Assembly (NCBI GenBank): GCA_018873225.1
Contig: JAEILZ010000002.1
Span: 5,456,001-5,520,000 of the forward strand
DNA from: [Phialemoniopsis] sp. UDSM-2020
Taxonomy: Eukaryota > Ascomycota > Sordariomycetes > Thyridiales > Thyridiaceae
Reading direction: 5' to 3'
DNA: 64,000 nucleotides
Shown: piece after piece, positions 45,243 to 55,581 of the stretch
Numbering within the stretch: the stretch's first letter is position 1
Layout of the letters: the number at the start of each line of letters is the position of its first letter
Made by a program: the position numbers and the translations under genes
Notes under the pieces: generated by a model
What the model was told of the DNA's origin: nothing
Database searches by the model: none
What the model saw: the letters and a program-made list of their open reading frames with translations, nothing else

Positions 45243-46898
45243 TTACTTGGCCGCCTCCTTCGCCCGCTGCTTCTCGAACCGTTGATACCTCTCCTCTCTC
45301 CACTTCGGTCCCCATTTCCGCACAATGAAGACAGCGGGACTCGCAGCTGCTACCACCAACCCCAAGAACACATAAGTCCAGCCATAGCCCCATGCCTCGA
45401 TGATGTACTGCACAACCGCAGTCCCGGTGGCACTGAATGTCGCCCTGGTCAGATTGAAAGCCGACGATACCCGACCAGCATTCATAGGGTACAAATCGAC
45501 AAGAAGCGTAGTCAGGATCGATGCAGGTCCGGCTAGACCCATCCCAGCCAGAAACAAGATCACGAGTGGAGCCGCGAGGTTCACACCCGAATCGACGACC
45601 CAGCCCCAGACCACAGTGGTGATGACGGCCAGGGCTGTCCACGGCCAGATGAGGTCCAACCTCGCCCGTTCAATGGGGAATTCCCGTAGTTCCTCTCCGC
45701 GTTTTCTATCGGGTGACACGCCGATGCTCTCGGCGACTCGCGCGTAGTTCCAGTTGAGCAGCTTCCCCACGACGGCGGCGCCGACGACAGACCCCATCGC
45801 GAACGGGATGTAACACAGCCCAACCTGAAGGTCGTTGAAGTTGTATCTCCGGCGAATGACGTCCTGCAGCGGGATCAACATGGCGTAGTTGGCCATGACG
45901 AAGAGCGCCATGAAAAGCATGAGCAAGCCGACGTCCTTCTCGAAGCAGATGCGAATGGCGGCCAGGATGTTCGGGACGGGAATCTTGAAGGGGCGCTTCT
46001 TGGATTCGGGCGTGGTCGTTCCGGGCCCCGCCTGTTCGAGATCTCGCTTCTTGCGGCGTTGTGCCAGCACAGAGTGGATCGAAGCGTTGAGCTTTGGTGG
46101 CGGGATACTGCCGTTGCCGACGATATTTCGCGCCGTCTGCGGACCGTTAGACACTTCATTGCCATGATCCCATCCTACAAACACCAAACTTACCTCGGGC
46201 ACGAAGGGTACATAACAAATGACGAAGACACCGGCAGCGATGACGAGAAACCAGAACGTAGATCTCCAGCCCAGATACTGCGTAAGGATGCCGCCGAGAA
46301 CTGGTGCAATAGCCGGCGCAAACATAACACTCGACTGGACTGCCGTGATATATCCCCCCCTTTCGGCACTGGTGGTCAGATCCGCGATGACAGCACTCCC
46401 AATCGCCACCGTCGCGCTAGACCCAGCGCTCTGCACGGCACGGAGGACCATGATCGCTGCATAACTGTTCTGCAAAGCCAGACCGATGTTGGCGCCGATG
46501 TAGATGGCAAAGGTAAGTATGAAGACGGGCCGGCGACCAATCTGGTCGCTCAGATCGCCAAAGAACAAGGGGGCGACGGCTTGCAGGATCTGGTAGACGG
46601 TGACGGTGAGGTTGAGCTCGCCGAGAGACCGGTGGTAGGCCTCGGCGATGGGCGTGATGGCCGGGAGGTAGACGAAAGACGAGAATGGCGAGAAGAAGGT
46701 GCTGAATACCGTCATCACGATCACGAAGGCCTTGGTCCTGGGGGAGAAAATGGAGTGCAGTGGACGCTCGTCGGGCTGCTGGGCGGTCCCTTCGCCGCCC
46801 GCTGCTGTCTTTTCGCCATCCGGCTCTGCTTTGGCGTCGGGGTTTTGCGTGGGTTGCGAGGGCTGCGAGGCGATTCTCTCCTCAGAATCTTCAGCCAT
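45243..46898 (-). CDS. MFS multidrug transporter (DHA1 family)
   Basis: Two exons, 46898-46194 and 46136-45243 (532 residues). The 57-nt intron (GTAAGT to CGCAG) is a multiple of three without a stop, so an unspliced reading is also open. Its consensus splice sites and CTAAC branch say it is removed. The first half has SSFVYLPAITPIAEAYHRSLGELNLTVTVYQI and the DHA1 motif A, GDLSDQIGRRPVF. Helix 4-5 carries LRAVQSAGSSATVAIGSAVIADLTTSAERGGY. This fits 12-helix proton antiporters of the Qdr/AQR type that export drugs, polyamines or organic acids. Substrate unknown. Confidence 0.9.
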   Translation of the reverse strand: MAEDSEERIASQPSQPTQNPDAKAEPDGEKTAAGGEGTAQQPDERPLHSIFSPRTKAFVIVMTVFSTFFSPFSSFVYLPAITPIAEAYHRSLGELNLTVTVYQILQAVAPLFFGDLSDQIGRRPVFILTFAIYIGANIGLALQNSYAAIMVLRAVQSAGSSATVAIGSAVIADLTTSAERGGYITAVQSSVMFAPAIAPVLGGILTQYLGWRSTFWFLVIAAGVFVICYVPFVPEVSLVFVGWDHGNEVSNGPQTARNIVGNGSIPPPKLNASIHSVLAQRRKKRDLEQAGPGTTTPESKKRPFKIPVPNILAAIRICFEKDVGLLMLFMALFVMANYAMLIPLQDVIRRRYNFNDLQVGLCYIPFAMGSVVGAAVVGKLLNWNYARVAESIGVSPDRKRGEELREFPIERARLDLIWPWTALAVITTVVWGWVVDSGVNLAAPLVILFLAGMGLAGPASILTTLLVDLYPMNAGRVSSAFNLTRATFSATGTAVVQYIIEAWGYGWTYVFLGLVVAAASPAVFIVRKWGPKWREERYQRFEKQRAKEAAK

Positions 46899-47516
46899 GA
46901 TGACTTTCCAATGAATTGTCAGCATCCATCTTATTGAATTCAAAGGATTGCGGGCGCAAAGTCTTTAAAATAGATGACCAAATGTCTTGGTTGTTGTTGA
47001 AATTTACATGAGCCCCGCAAAAGATATTCAGTTGATTGGCTGGCTGATGTGATATCGGTGCCGATTCGGCGTGGTGATGAAGTCATTCGGCAAGAGCGGA
47101 TCCAGATTACTGAGAAGTCTGCCCCGACCCGGCATCAGCACGGCCGCCGTTGTCTTCCCGAACCGGCAGCAAACCCCCTTTTATGAGATTAGTACTTAGG
47201 TCGTAGAGTCGACGCCTATGAAATTTTCCTTCTACGAGCCTGGTATCCGAAGACGTTCACCATGTTAAGCAGCTAGCATTGGGACCTCTGCTGCAAACGA
47301 ATGTAGTATTTTGGGTGGTGGACAGAAAAGGGGGTTTGCGAGTATGCAGTCCATGGCTGCATTGCTGTCAAGAATGAAAGAATAAAGCCAAGACTAGGCC
47401 TGGTGCCTATGCCCTTGGGATAAGATGAATGCAATAAAGGGTTCTGCAACTGGTTTTGGAGACTTGAGGGTATCATGGGCAACAGCAATGGTCTAATGTA
47501 TCCGGCGTCCAGAAGC
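46899..47516. other. Intergenic
   Basis: Promoter of the DHA1 transporter and 3' flank of the Pth11-like gene; no gene seen. Confidence 0.5.
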
Positions 47517-48906
47517 CTAGTTGTGCCGTACAGTCCAGGCCGATTCCACCAAGATCCCTTGGCCAACTGGTGGCGATGTCCCCGTCAGGTTCTTCTCCGA
47601 CCCGGACTCGTCGTCCATGCCCGACACTTCCACATCGTTCTTGCCGGCCTTGCCCATGGGGTAGTTCGTGAGCTCCCACGTAGCCCGATCGTCCGAGCCC
47701 GACTCCAGCTTGGAACGCTTTGTGTTGCCACCGCGGTTTCGGCTCGGGTAATCGCTCGAGTTGCCGTAGGTGTTCTCGTCGAGCCTGGACCCGCCGACTC
47801 TCTTCTTGTACATCGCGAGGAACGGCCGCAGCATGGGGATGCTGATGCAGAGGATCGCCAGGTTGGGCTCGAGGATGAAGAGCAGGATCGTTGTGGGCAT
47901 GGTGCCGGTGACGTTGCTGGTGAGGTCGACGGTCGAGATGTAGATGAAGCGGAAGATGGCGCAGACCACGCAACTGGGAAACAATTTAGCCAAAAACCTA
48001 TCTACAGTCTCCGGTTGTTCCTTACGCTGTAGCAAGTCCGAAGCAGGACATGATAGCCAGCTTCTCCACGGTCCGCTTCTGAAGCTGCCACAGCGAATGC
48101 ATTGGCAGCGCCATGATGATGACATCACCAACGGCATTAGTTGCAATTAGTGACTGAATGAAGGGGATGTATTCGCCGCATGTTCCCTGACCAGTCCACT
48201 GAGCCGAGATGGGGTTGCAGAGGAAGATGGAAGCAAATACGCAGGACACGTTCCAGGCCGCCACGAAGCCCAGTGCTATCTTGGACGAGATTCGCATGAA
48301 CCTAGAAGGGAAGACGCGCAGGAAGAAGCACAGCACACTGGCTTTGCAGAGAGCGAGCAGGGTGATGTATACTGGCTGCATTCCGAAAGACATCTACAGG
48401 GTTGTCAGTAACTTGCTTTGCCGCACAAGGCTCCTCTTTGTTGGTCTATACCTCCAGGATCCATGGCACATTGGGTATCACTAGGTTCATCAGCTGCGGC
48501 TCAGAGGGAAAAAGGTCGGGCGTCGACATGAGAAAGACTTACATTCTGGATGTTCCAAGAGACTCCATCCACTGCCAGTTGTCGAAACTAGATTCGAGGC
48601 ATTAGCATGTCCTCCAAGTGGTCTGGCATTTGCGTTTCACACTTACAAAGACCTTGACAAATCAACATGGCGACGCCCATAGGCTATCCCACAGTTCAGT
48701 CAGTCAACGCCGTCTCCCGGAGGACCGTCATTACTTACCGTCGCCAGCATGACGAGGATATCATCCCACCCTATACCCGGCCCCCAAAGACGTCCCAGAA
48801 TGCGCAGGACAACAACAATTACCACAATGGTGACGACGATGCAGTTGATGATGAGCTCAGTGCGCACCTCCGCCGTGACGGGCATGCGCTGTTCCGGCAA
48901 CGACAT
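47517..48906 (-). CDS. Pth11-like integral membrane protein (fungal rhodopsin-type domain)
   Basis: Six exons: 48906-48739, 48683-48647, 48587-48543, 48480-48452, 48393-48026, 47973-47517 (367 residues). The order is a helix pair after the N-terminus (IVVTIVVIVVVLRILGR then GWDDILVMLA), a GxGxH-like turn, and YITLLALCKASVLCFFLRVFPSRFMR. VSCVFASIFLCNPISAQW with TCGEY follows, then ATNAVGDVIIMALPMHSLWQLQ and a last helix with FRFIY. This is the seven-helix layout of the fungal rhodopsin-domain family. The cytosolic tail is Ser/Gly/Asp-rich. Family members resemble receptors for surface cues; ligand unknown. The middle exons are short, so their exact ends are less sure than the flanking ones. 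Confidence 0.8.
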
Positions 48907-51051
48907 TGCGAGGACCCGTTGTGAACTTTGGTGAAAGAATTATTGCGTGAAGGAATCCAAGGACAGTCTGGCTGACACAGCAGCGGCTCTTTCCGTCTTT
49001 AAGAAAGTCGAAGTGTCTTCTCTGCCCCTATCGCCAGGCCTGCAGTCCAACTACCGTTCAATCGTTACACGACAAGCATCTGGGTCCTCTGGAGAAGCCG
49101 GCACTGCGAGAAATCTTCGTACAACGGGATCCTTCCCCGGTGCAGAGGTGGAGCAAACGGTGAATCCTTAGTGAGCTTAAGGTTTTCCTGCAAGGCACAG
49201 TCATTGGTGCACGAATCGCCACAGGGCAGTGAATGACAGTAAGACCTGCCTCTGTTGACCGCAAAGTCAACAGATGATCTGCATTGCGTTACCGTGTACG
49301 GTCTAGAAGCGCAGAGGAGCAGGTTTCAAAATGCTCTTCGAGCCGGGGGTTGTTGATTAAAGTTGGTGGGACTTTTGAACCCCTAAGCCTGCCTCGACCA
49401 GGTCTTGGCAGACGAAGTTGGATCAAGCCCTGGCCAGCACCTTGTAGGCTGACAGATCCTTTCGCAAGGGCAAGCCAAAGCTGAGATTGGCCTCCCCGAG
49501 TCTCCCCACAGGGCTGCTCAGGGACGGAGCTGACGAGACTGGGCGAGTTGAACTATGCTCAACATTGCCACTGATGTAATATGGAATTGCCGAGACTGGT
49601 GCGTCTTCCAACTTCTTCAACATAGGATACAGGGTCTACCCAAGTTCACAAGCGCTTTCAAGCTAGTAATTTGACCGAGACTATTGGTGTTGGTGGCGTC
49701 ACCTCGTGTGGGAGTTGAGGCTAACAGGGCCGAGCCGTTAGCAATGGATTGGTGTCGTTTCACTCGGCACCGAGCTGACGTTAGTGGCCGTTACGGAGTA
49801 ATTCCAGCCCAAGGACGGAAATAACGCAAGCTGCCAGGGTTTATTCATGAAGAAGTCTGGCCTCGCCATCAAGCAGAGAATGCTGGGGAATGCCCAAATT
49901 TGGCAAGGTGCGCGGCGAACTCCCGACGCGGAGTGGGTCGACTTTCCAGGGCTGTGAGGCGAGTTTAGGGTTCGTGACAAGCATTTCCCCTGTCTCACAC
50001 GGAAGCGGTCCGCGTTCCTTGGACCGTTGTCAACGAGTCAACGACCCACATCGTGATCATGGTGTTGCCGCTTTAGGTCTAAAAGACTTCTCGCCAAAGG
50101 GGCAAGGAACCAGGGTGACGATGCTGAGAAGTGACCGATTTTCACCACGGTCATCTTCTCAATCCTTCTACGAGGAAAATGTATTTCCATTCTTTATGTC
50201 GCTGAACACTGGTGCATTGGTACTTTGTGAATTTAGGCGGGGGCCCTGAAGATCACGCAATCTGGACGCAAACATGTCGAATTCTTCAACAGATGTTGCA
50301 TTGACTTTGTTGATGAACCTGAGTATTTGTTGCAACTGACATGTAGATCTTCAAGGACCTTCAAATACTGGTGGCAAGCAAACCCATACCGATTTCTCTC
50401 GCAACGTGTGATCTTTCGGCGAAGCACCCAGTACCTCGGCCAACTTTGTGCAGTCATGCATGACCGTACTAAGCAAGGTCTGAGGGAAAGCCCTGACTCA
50501 AGAAGGTCTAATCATTCCATAAACGGTCAGGTGCACAAGCCCTGTCGCTGTTGGTAGTGGATCGGCCGGCGGTGAGATTAAACTCACCAAATGAACTACC
50601 GAGGCCCTGTCTGAGGTGGAGCGAAAGGGCTCGGCAATCCAGGGGTCGGTGGCGTCTCGACCAATAATCCCTGCAGACGCGTATCCAGGTGTCCAACGTC
50701 CCCTCCAGTTCATCCAAAGTTGGCAAGAAGGTGCTCGTCTCGCAGGTGCAGGAAACCGTAGGCTCATGAACAGGTATCCTCTTTGGTCCAGGCGCCTGGA
50801 ATGCCAATTAGGCATTTTGCCAGGGGCAAACGTTTCATAGCGAGATTGACGCCCCTGTCCAGCATGGGTAATTTATGCAGTTGGTTGACGACCGGCCCCC
50901 AAGATGAGGACTTCATATAACAAGGAGGACGGGAGATGACGAGGCGACCCAGAGTAAACAGCACTTACGAGAGCAACGATTGTAACCTTGTCTTCTCCAC
51001 GATTCTGTCAAATCATCTCACCAAATCCCGTCTACCGATTGACCATCAAAC
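48907..51051. other. Gene-poor interval of 2.1 kb
   Basis: Only short frames in all six phases, none with a domain, signal peptide or plausible intron structure. The last 300 bp are the presumed promoter of the reductase gene. No repeat family recognised. Confidence 0.5.
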
Positions 51052-52116
51052 ATGGCCGAGAAAAACACCACCAAGCAGTGGATCCTCACGAACAAGCCGG
51101 TGGGCACACCGACCACCACGGGGCCGAACCCGACCTTCACACTCGAGACCAACGAGCTGCCAGCCCTCAAAGAGGACCAGATCTTGGTCAAAGTACAATA
51201 TTACTCCAACGATGCCGGAATCCGGACATTCATCGGCAGCACGGTCGACGACCACAGGCTCTACCTGCCGCCCGTGCCCGTCGGCACGCCGATGCGCTCG
51301 GGCATCATCGGCGAGGTGCTCGAGTCCACATCCCCCAAGTTCAAGGCCGGCGATGTGATCATGGAGTTCCACCTCGCCTCGTGGAGCGAAAAGGTCGTCC
51401 TCGACGCCGCCAACGTCCTGCTCGCGGCGCCCCTGCCGGCGGGCATCCCCATCACGCACTACATGGGCGCGTTCGGCGGCTCCGGGCTGGCGGGCTACAT
51501 CGGCCTACTCGACGTCGCGCAGGCCAAGCCCGAGCACACGGTCGTCGTGTCGGCGGCCGCGGGCGCGACGGGCTCCATGGCCATCCAGACGGCCGTCAAG
51601 CTGCTCGGCGCCAAGAGGGTGGTCGGCATCGCGGGCGGGCCGGAGAAGTGCGCGTGGGTGCGGGACCACCTCGGCGCGCACGAGTGCGTCGACTACAAGA
51701 GCCCGACGTTCAAGGAGGACCTCAAGGCCGCGACGCCCGACGAGATCGACGTCTTTTTCGACAACGTCGGCGGTGCGGTCTTTGACGCCGTCCTGGCCCG
51801 CATGAAGAGGCACGGTGTCATCGCCGTGTGCGGCGCGGTGAGCATCTACAACTCGGAGGAGCCCATGGCCATCCGGAACTGGTTCGAGATTGTGTCGCAG
51901 AGGCTCACGATCAAGGGCTTCTTCATGTTTGACTATATGGACAAGGTGCCCAAGGCCATGGAAGTGTTGATCGGAGCCGCGGCCGAGGGCCGCATCAAGA
52001 TTGATATTGAGGATGTGGTCCCCGCCACGATAGAAGATGTGCCCAGGGTCTGGAAGACTGTGTATGAGGGAGCTAACAAGGGCAAGTCTGTCACAAAGCT
52101 AGTTGCAAACTATTGA
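51052..52116 (+). CDS. MDR-superfamily NADP-dependent reductase (PTGR/alkenal reductase-like)
   Basis: A single exon of 354 residues. The zinc-lacking MDR layout is clear: N-terminal GroES-like part with VQYYSNDAGIRTFIG, PVPVGTPMRSGIIGEV, then HYMGAFGGSGLAGYIGLLDVAQAKPEHTVVVSAAAGATGS with the AxxGxxG cofactor turn. VFFDNVGGAVFDAVL and GFFMFDYMDK, typical of prostaglandin/leukotriene reductases, follow. No catalytic or structural zinc ligands are seen. The reaction is NADPH reduction of the C=C bond of enones or alkenals. Codons are highly GC3-rich. A fragment of a related copy lies 1.4 kb downstream (53478-53537). Confidence 0.92.
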   Translation: MAEKNTTKQWILTNKPVGTPTTTGPNPTFTLETNELPALKEDQILVKVQYYSNDAGIRTFIGSTVDDHRLYLPPVPVGTPMRSGIIGEVLESTSPKFKAGDVIMEFHLASWSEKVVLDAANVLLAAPLPAGIPITHYMGAFGGSGLAGYIGLLDVAQAKPEHTVVVSAAAGATGSMAIQTAVKLLGAKRVVGIAGGPEKCAWVRDHLGAHECVDYKSPTFKEDLKAATPDEIDVFFDNVGGAVFDAVLARMKRHGVIAVCGAVSIYNSEEPMAIRNWFEIVSQRLTIKGFFMFDYMDKVPKAMEVLIGAAAEGRIKIDIEDVVPATIEDVPRVWKTVYEGANKGKSVTKLVANY

Positions 52117-52490
52117 TGAGTTACATGATACAATAAATTGGGTCATAGCAATAAACAGACCCTCACTTCAAGCCCGGCGCACTCTTGTGATGCCTAATCG
52201 ATTATCCCACTGCCTAAAATACTGGAGACCCCTGTCATCTGATAGCCAACCGGCATCCCCTTCCTCCTTGCCCCCTTAGCACGGTGTTGCCCTTTCCACT
52301 GTAGTCCTCATCCTCCTTGTTGTCATGTGGCTATTTGAACGCTTGATGATAGGTGCCGCAATCTTGCAAGGTTTAGTGGAACACACGCCCTAGTTGAATA
52401 TCGGCCTTGCTTACATCAAGCCTCGGTGCCTAAATACGAGGGAATGAGTACGAGACCAATCTGGAAGAAAATGAGGCTACTCACACATAC
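52117..52490. other. 3' flank of the reductase gene and of micro-exon gene 1
   Basis: Contains TCGATTATCCCACTGCCTAA (about 52197-52216), a short block also found after the relic at 53633-53646. Further micro-exons of gene 1 may lie here (an acceptor and donor frame 52375-52450), but I could not fix them. Confidence 0.4.
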
Positions 52491-52883
52491 CTTCTTCTTG
52501 GGCGGCACGGGAGGAAGCGCGGGGACCTGTAAGTCACAGTGAATACATGTGTACTTATACATTGTACAGAATGCCGGAATTCTAGCCTCTGGGCGCGAAG
52601 GGCCGCCCGTGTTTGTTCAAAAGTGCTACAACGGAGATTTGTCAGTAACAGACAGAATCGTACACTGCTAAGAATTCCTACGTTGGACACGGCCGTCTGC
52701 GAACAAACCCGTCAGTATCAGTCTGCGTGCACCAGGACTAGCAAGAAATGTTGCTGGGGTGTGAATGGAAGGGGAGAACTTACCTGGTCATTGTTTCTGC
52801 GGTTCTAAGACATCCAGCCACGTTCGTAAATAGACTCAAAATCGACCTCGAGGACAGCTGATGGTGATACACACGTTGCGATT
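52491..52883 (-). CDS. Micro-exon gene 1 (partial model)
   Basis: Five small open blocks are each bounded by near-consensus splice sites and each a multiple of three: 52883-52875 (9 nt), 52804-52784 (21), 52696-52682 (15), 52588-52568 (21) and 52526-52491 (36). The 21-nt blocks encode NRRNNDQ and RLEFRHS. The last block ends in a PPVPPKKK stretch followed by a GTATGT donor, so a further 3' exon must exist. Introns are 69-93 nt except one of 41 nt. The start codon was not found; an ATG at about 52975 fails on phase. Orientation, spacing and upstream flank match micro-exon gene 2, of which it is a tandem copy. It is more decayed than the others and could be a pseudogene. No known family. Confidence 0.4.
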
Positions 52884-53477
52884 CTGTCAATAATATCGGA
52901 TTAGTCAATCCATGGCGCGGAGCACCAAGCAAGAATGCTCAATGCATGGAGGAAAACTTAAACGGTTGGCACCCATCCTCTTGTACGCGGTTGGCGATAT
53001 GTCAGCAATGCTCTAACATAGGTGACCAGTAGCCTTGAGGCATAGTCATGCGTACGATGTATCTGTGTGTGTGTGCGTGCGTGTCTGTGTGTGTGCGTGC
53101 GTGGATAGATGGGTGGACTGAATGCTTGAGTTGTCAATGCTTGCCAGAGCAATAAGAGATTACCACTGACGATGTAGAAGCGAAATCAGGATAATCTGGA
53201 TGGTGAGGACATCTTTGAGCGCTTCTCTGTTCTTTTCTTGCGAGTGTTACGTCACACGAAGATCTGACGAAAGTGCCTTCATTCCGATCTGAAATACAAT
53301 GCAGGCGCAGGATGACCCAGCTAGAGGTATTATGTACCAACATGTAAGTAGCAATCAGTAATGCGGGCAGTCGTGCGTGAAGAGGCAGGATCCACTCAAG
53401 TTTGGAAAGATCGAATTGGTCGGGATGCGCAGCCCGGCATTCGAATATGGTCAACAAGGCTGGAACCAGGGATCGAA
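52884..53477. other. Upstream flank of micro-exon gene 1, with GT/GC microsatellite
   Basis: Includes a TGTG/TGCG tract at about 53062-53103. A block at 53385-53440 (around CAAGTTTGGAAAGATCG and GGGATGCGCAGC) has a recognisable relative at 55150-55200, upstream of micro-exon gene 2. The shared flank supports a common origin of the two genes. Confidence 0.5.
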
Positions 53478-53537
53478 TGACGTGTATGGGGGGCTAAAAG
53501 GGGCAAGTCTGTGACTAAGCTGGTGGTGAATTACTGA
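53478..53537 (+). pseudogene. Relic of the reductase C-terminus
   Basis: The bases translate to GAKRGKSVTKLVVNY and a stop, nearly the same as GANKGKSVTKLVANY at the end of the reductase at 52116. Upstream similarity fades after about 20 codons, so only the tail remains. Its stop lies 374 bp before the 3' end of micro-exon gene 2, against 375 bp between the real reductase stop and the last modelled exon of micro-exon gene 1. Confidence 0.8.
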
Positions 53538-53821
53538 TAAGTCAATTCAATATTATTGTCAATGCAAATCCGGAAGTGAGTACGTGGTATTCGACGTGTT
53601 GATATTTCGCGTTCTCCTTCATCAGTATCTTGTCGATTATCCCACAGCCCAAGATACCGAGATAGCTGCGAGAAATGGCAGCACCCGTTCCACAGCGATC
53701 TTCTTGAGTGCGAGCCCTTTCATAAGCACAACAACTTTCTACTGCTTCTAGCATGTCAGAACGAGCCGAGTGTACTACAAGATCATTCAACGAAGCCGGG
53801 TCACCTCAAAAGAGCACACCG

Positions 53822-53883
53822 CCCTCCTCCTCCTCCTCCTCCTCCTCCTCCTCCTCCTCCTCCTCGTCGTCGTCGTCGTCGTC
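53822..53883 (+). repeat. (CTC)n(GTC)n tract
   Basis: About 14 CTC triplets followed by six GTC triplets, in the 3' flank of micro-exon gene 2. On the minus strand it reads GAC/GAG and would encode Asp/Glu, but it lies after the stop codon of the model. Confidence 0.9.
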
Positions 53884-53910
53884 ACTGATCACGTGAGAAA
53901 CACGTCACTT

Positions 53911-54693
53911 CTACTCGGCGGCCTTCTTCTTGTTTTTCTGAGTAACGAGGATAGACTCCACTCATCACGATAAGAACTCACCTCTTGATTCTATTTTGAA
54001 AGTCGTGAGTGTCAGGGAACAAGGTTATGCGTCAGGTAACAGTACTTACTCGCTGTGCCTGCAGATGCAAACAGTCCAAGTGAGCATGGTTCATGTGTCA
54101 AGACTGGACAACTTCCACGCAGCTCGGCCAAGAGATCCTAGATTCATGTCAATCCCAACAATCACATAACACTCTGATCATAATGCTCACCTCTCCCGTC
54201 CCAAGACGGGGCTTCGTTGACTCCGCCACCTGTGTACACATATCAGCGTCGACCCTAAAGAAATGGATAGCTTGGTGACTTACAACAAGCAGATCTTCTA
54301 GTTCCTTCAATATAAAACAATTAGATATAGCATTCAAGGCCAATCAGAATACACACAAAGTGGAACATACAAGGATCATCTTTGCCTCTTTCTGTCATAG
54401 ACATTAGTAATTAATAACGTATTACAGGAATAAGACAACACTCACGGTGCAAAGTTTGTCGTATTTCTTGACAAGGTCATGAATGTCAGCGTTGCCTAAG
54501 TATCATAAATGGAACAGGAACTTACAGCACGGAGTTTTACAAAGTCCTTGATAGATTCATATTAACAATGTCCACTCCCAGGGGCCGCATGTACTTACGT
54601 TCAGCGTATCCTTATGGATCTGGCTAAACGTTCGTCATTTTCCACGGGCTAGGTTGGGGACAGATTGCTTACACGAATTTTCTCCTTGATGGA
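53911..54693 (-). CDS. Micro-exon gene 2 (21-nt exon array)
   Basis: Eleven blocks, all phase 0 and bounded by AG and GT sites: 54693-54673, 54619-54599, 54546-54526, 54466-54446, 54391-54371, 54304-54284 (six exons of exactly 21 nt), 54229-54191 (39 nt, or 21 nt from 54211 if the internal GAAG acceptor is used), 54137-54117 (21), 54058-54050 (9), 53990-53982 (9), 53937-53911 (27, with TAG). Heptads include SIKEKIR, DFVKLRA, KEAKMIL and ELEDLLV, and the end is KNKKKAAE. The product is a short, charged, helical protein with a basic tail. The start codon is unresolved, so 54693 is the 5' end of the model and not of the gene. The 54117 exon is followed by GG where the donor GT should be. Not a family I know. 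Confidence 0.6.
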
Positions 54694-55477
54694 CTAATAC
54701 TACAAATGATGCGTCAGAAGTCTTGAAAAAGAAAAGGGTCAGAAGAGCGATTCTGACAGCATAGCAGCCCATACGTGGGCGTTAGCGCGATGGTGGCCGC
54801 TGTCAACGACGATGAATTGAAAACAAGTGATGACGGAGGCTGGCAAGCGGGGGACCGAGAGCAGAGGCGGCTAGCGGGGAAGAATTACATATCGAACGTA
54901 CGACCTAGGTAGGGTGGTGGTACACCATGGTGGTGGTCGTGTGTGGAAGTGCGGATTGACGTGCCTGGTATTGGGGATGATGGATGATGTATGAGGAGAT
55001 GCCTGGCATCCATGATGGTGGTAGCGAGTCTTTCCCTAACGTAATCCTGTCTAAAGACGCAGGTGCAGAAATAACCTATCCGACCTGGTAGGAACATGTG
55101 TCCATTGCTTGTTTGGGCAGTGGTGAGTGGAAGGAGGGTGGTTCGCATAAGTTTGGAAGGATCGGACTGGATCGATAGGAATGCGCAGCTCAGCCATCGA
55201 TCACGGTGGAAACTGCGTGCACCAAGGGGAATGAATGACTCTGTACCACACAGAGCTTTTTCATTACCTCAAGCGTTAGGGGAGCGTTAAACGAGGAGGA
55301 AGTACCTAGGTGGCGGGTGAGTCTCTCCAACCTGGCTTGCGCACCTACTTAGAGAAAATATTGTGTTGAAGAAGGTAATTCCATATCGTTCTACGATTTT
55401 TTCCTTGTGTATGACGTGCTGGACCCTTGAATCCGTGTGTGAAAGACGTAAATTTGTAGATTGGCAACTCAGCACCA
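54694..55477. other. Shared upstream region of micro-exon genes 2 and 3
   Basis: Divergent interval of about 800 bp that must hold the 5' end of gene 2. A signal-peptide-like frame starts at an ATG near 54769 but cannot be joined in phase to the first 21-nt exon. The stretch 55120-55250 resembles 53380-53480. Confidence 0.4.
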
Positions 55478-55581
55478 TCACCATCATCACCACTACCACC
55501 ACCACAACCACCACAACCACCACAACCACCACAACCACCACAACCACCACAACCACCACAACCACCACAACCACCACAACC
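55478..55581 (+). repeat. (CCACAA)n tract in the leader of micro-exon gene 3
   Basis: About a dozen copies of ACCACA/CCACAA preceded by CACCATCAT triplets, ending directly at the start codon (ACCATGG at 55580-55586). It is purine-pyrimidine skewed and probably transcribed as 5' leader. Confidence 0.85.

Noticed and set aside
46137..46193. Extra 19 residues in the DHA1 transporter
   Set aside because: The segment has GTAAGT, CTAAC and CGCAG. It is an in-frame 57-nt intron and not protein sequence.
50498..50815. Overlapping 99-105 codon minus-strand frames in the gene-poor stretch
   Set aside because: Two frames overlap each other with no recognisable feature in either; most likely chance.
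54640..54771. Signal-peptide-like frame (MGCYAVRIALL...) upstream of micro-exon gene 2
   Set aside because: It overlaps the first 21-nt exon in another phase, and no splice pair joins it in frame to the heptad exons.
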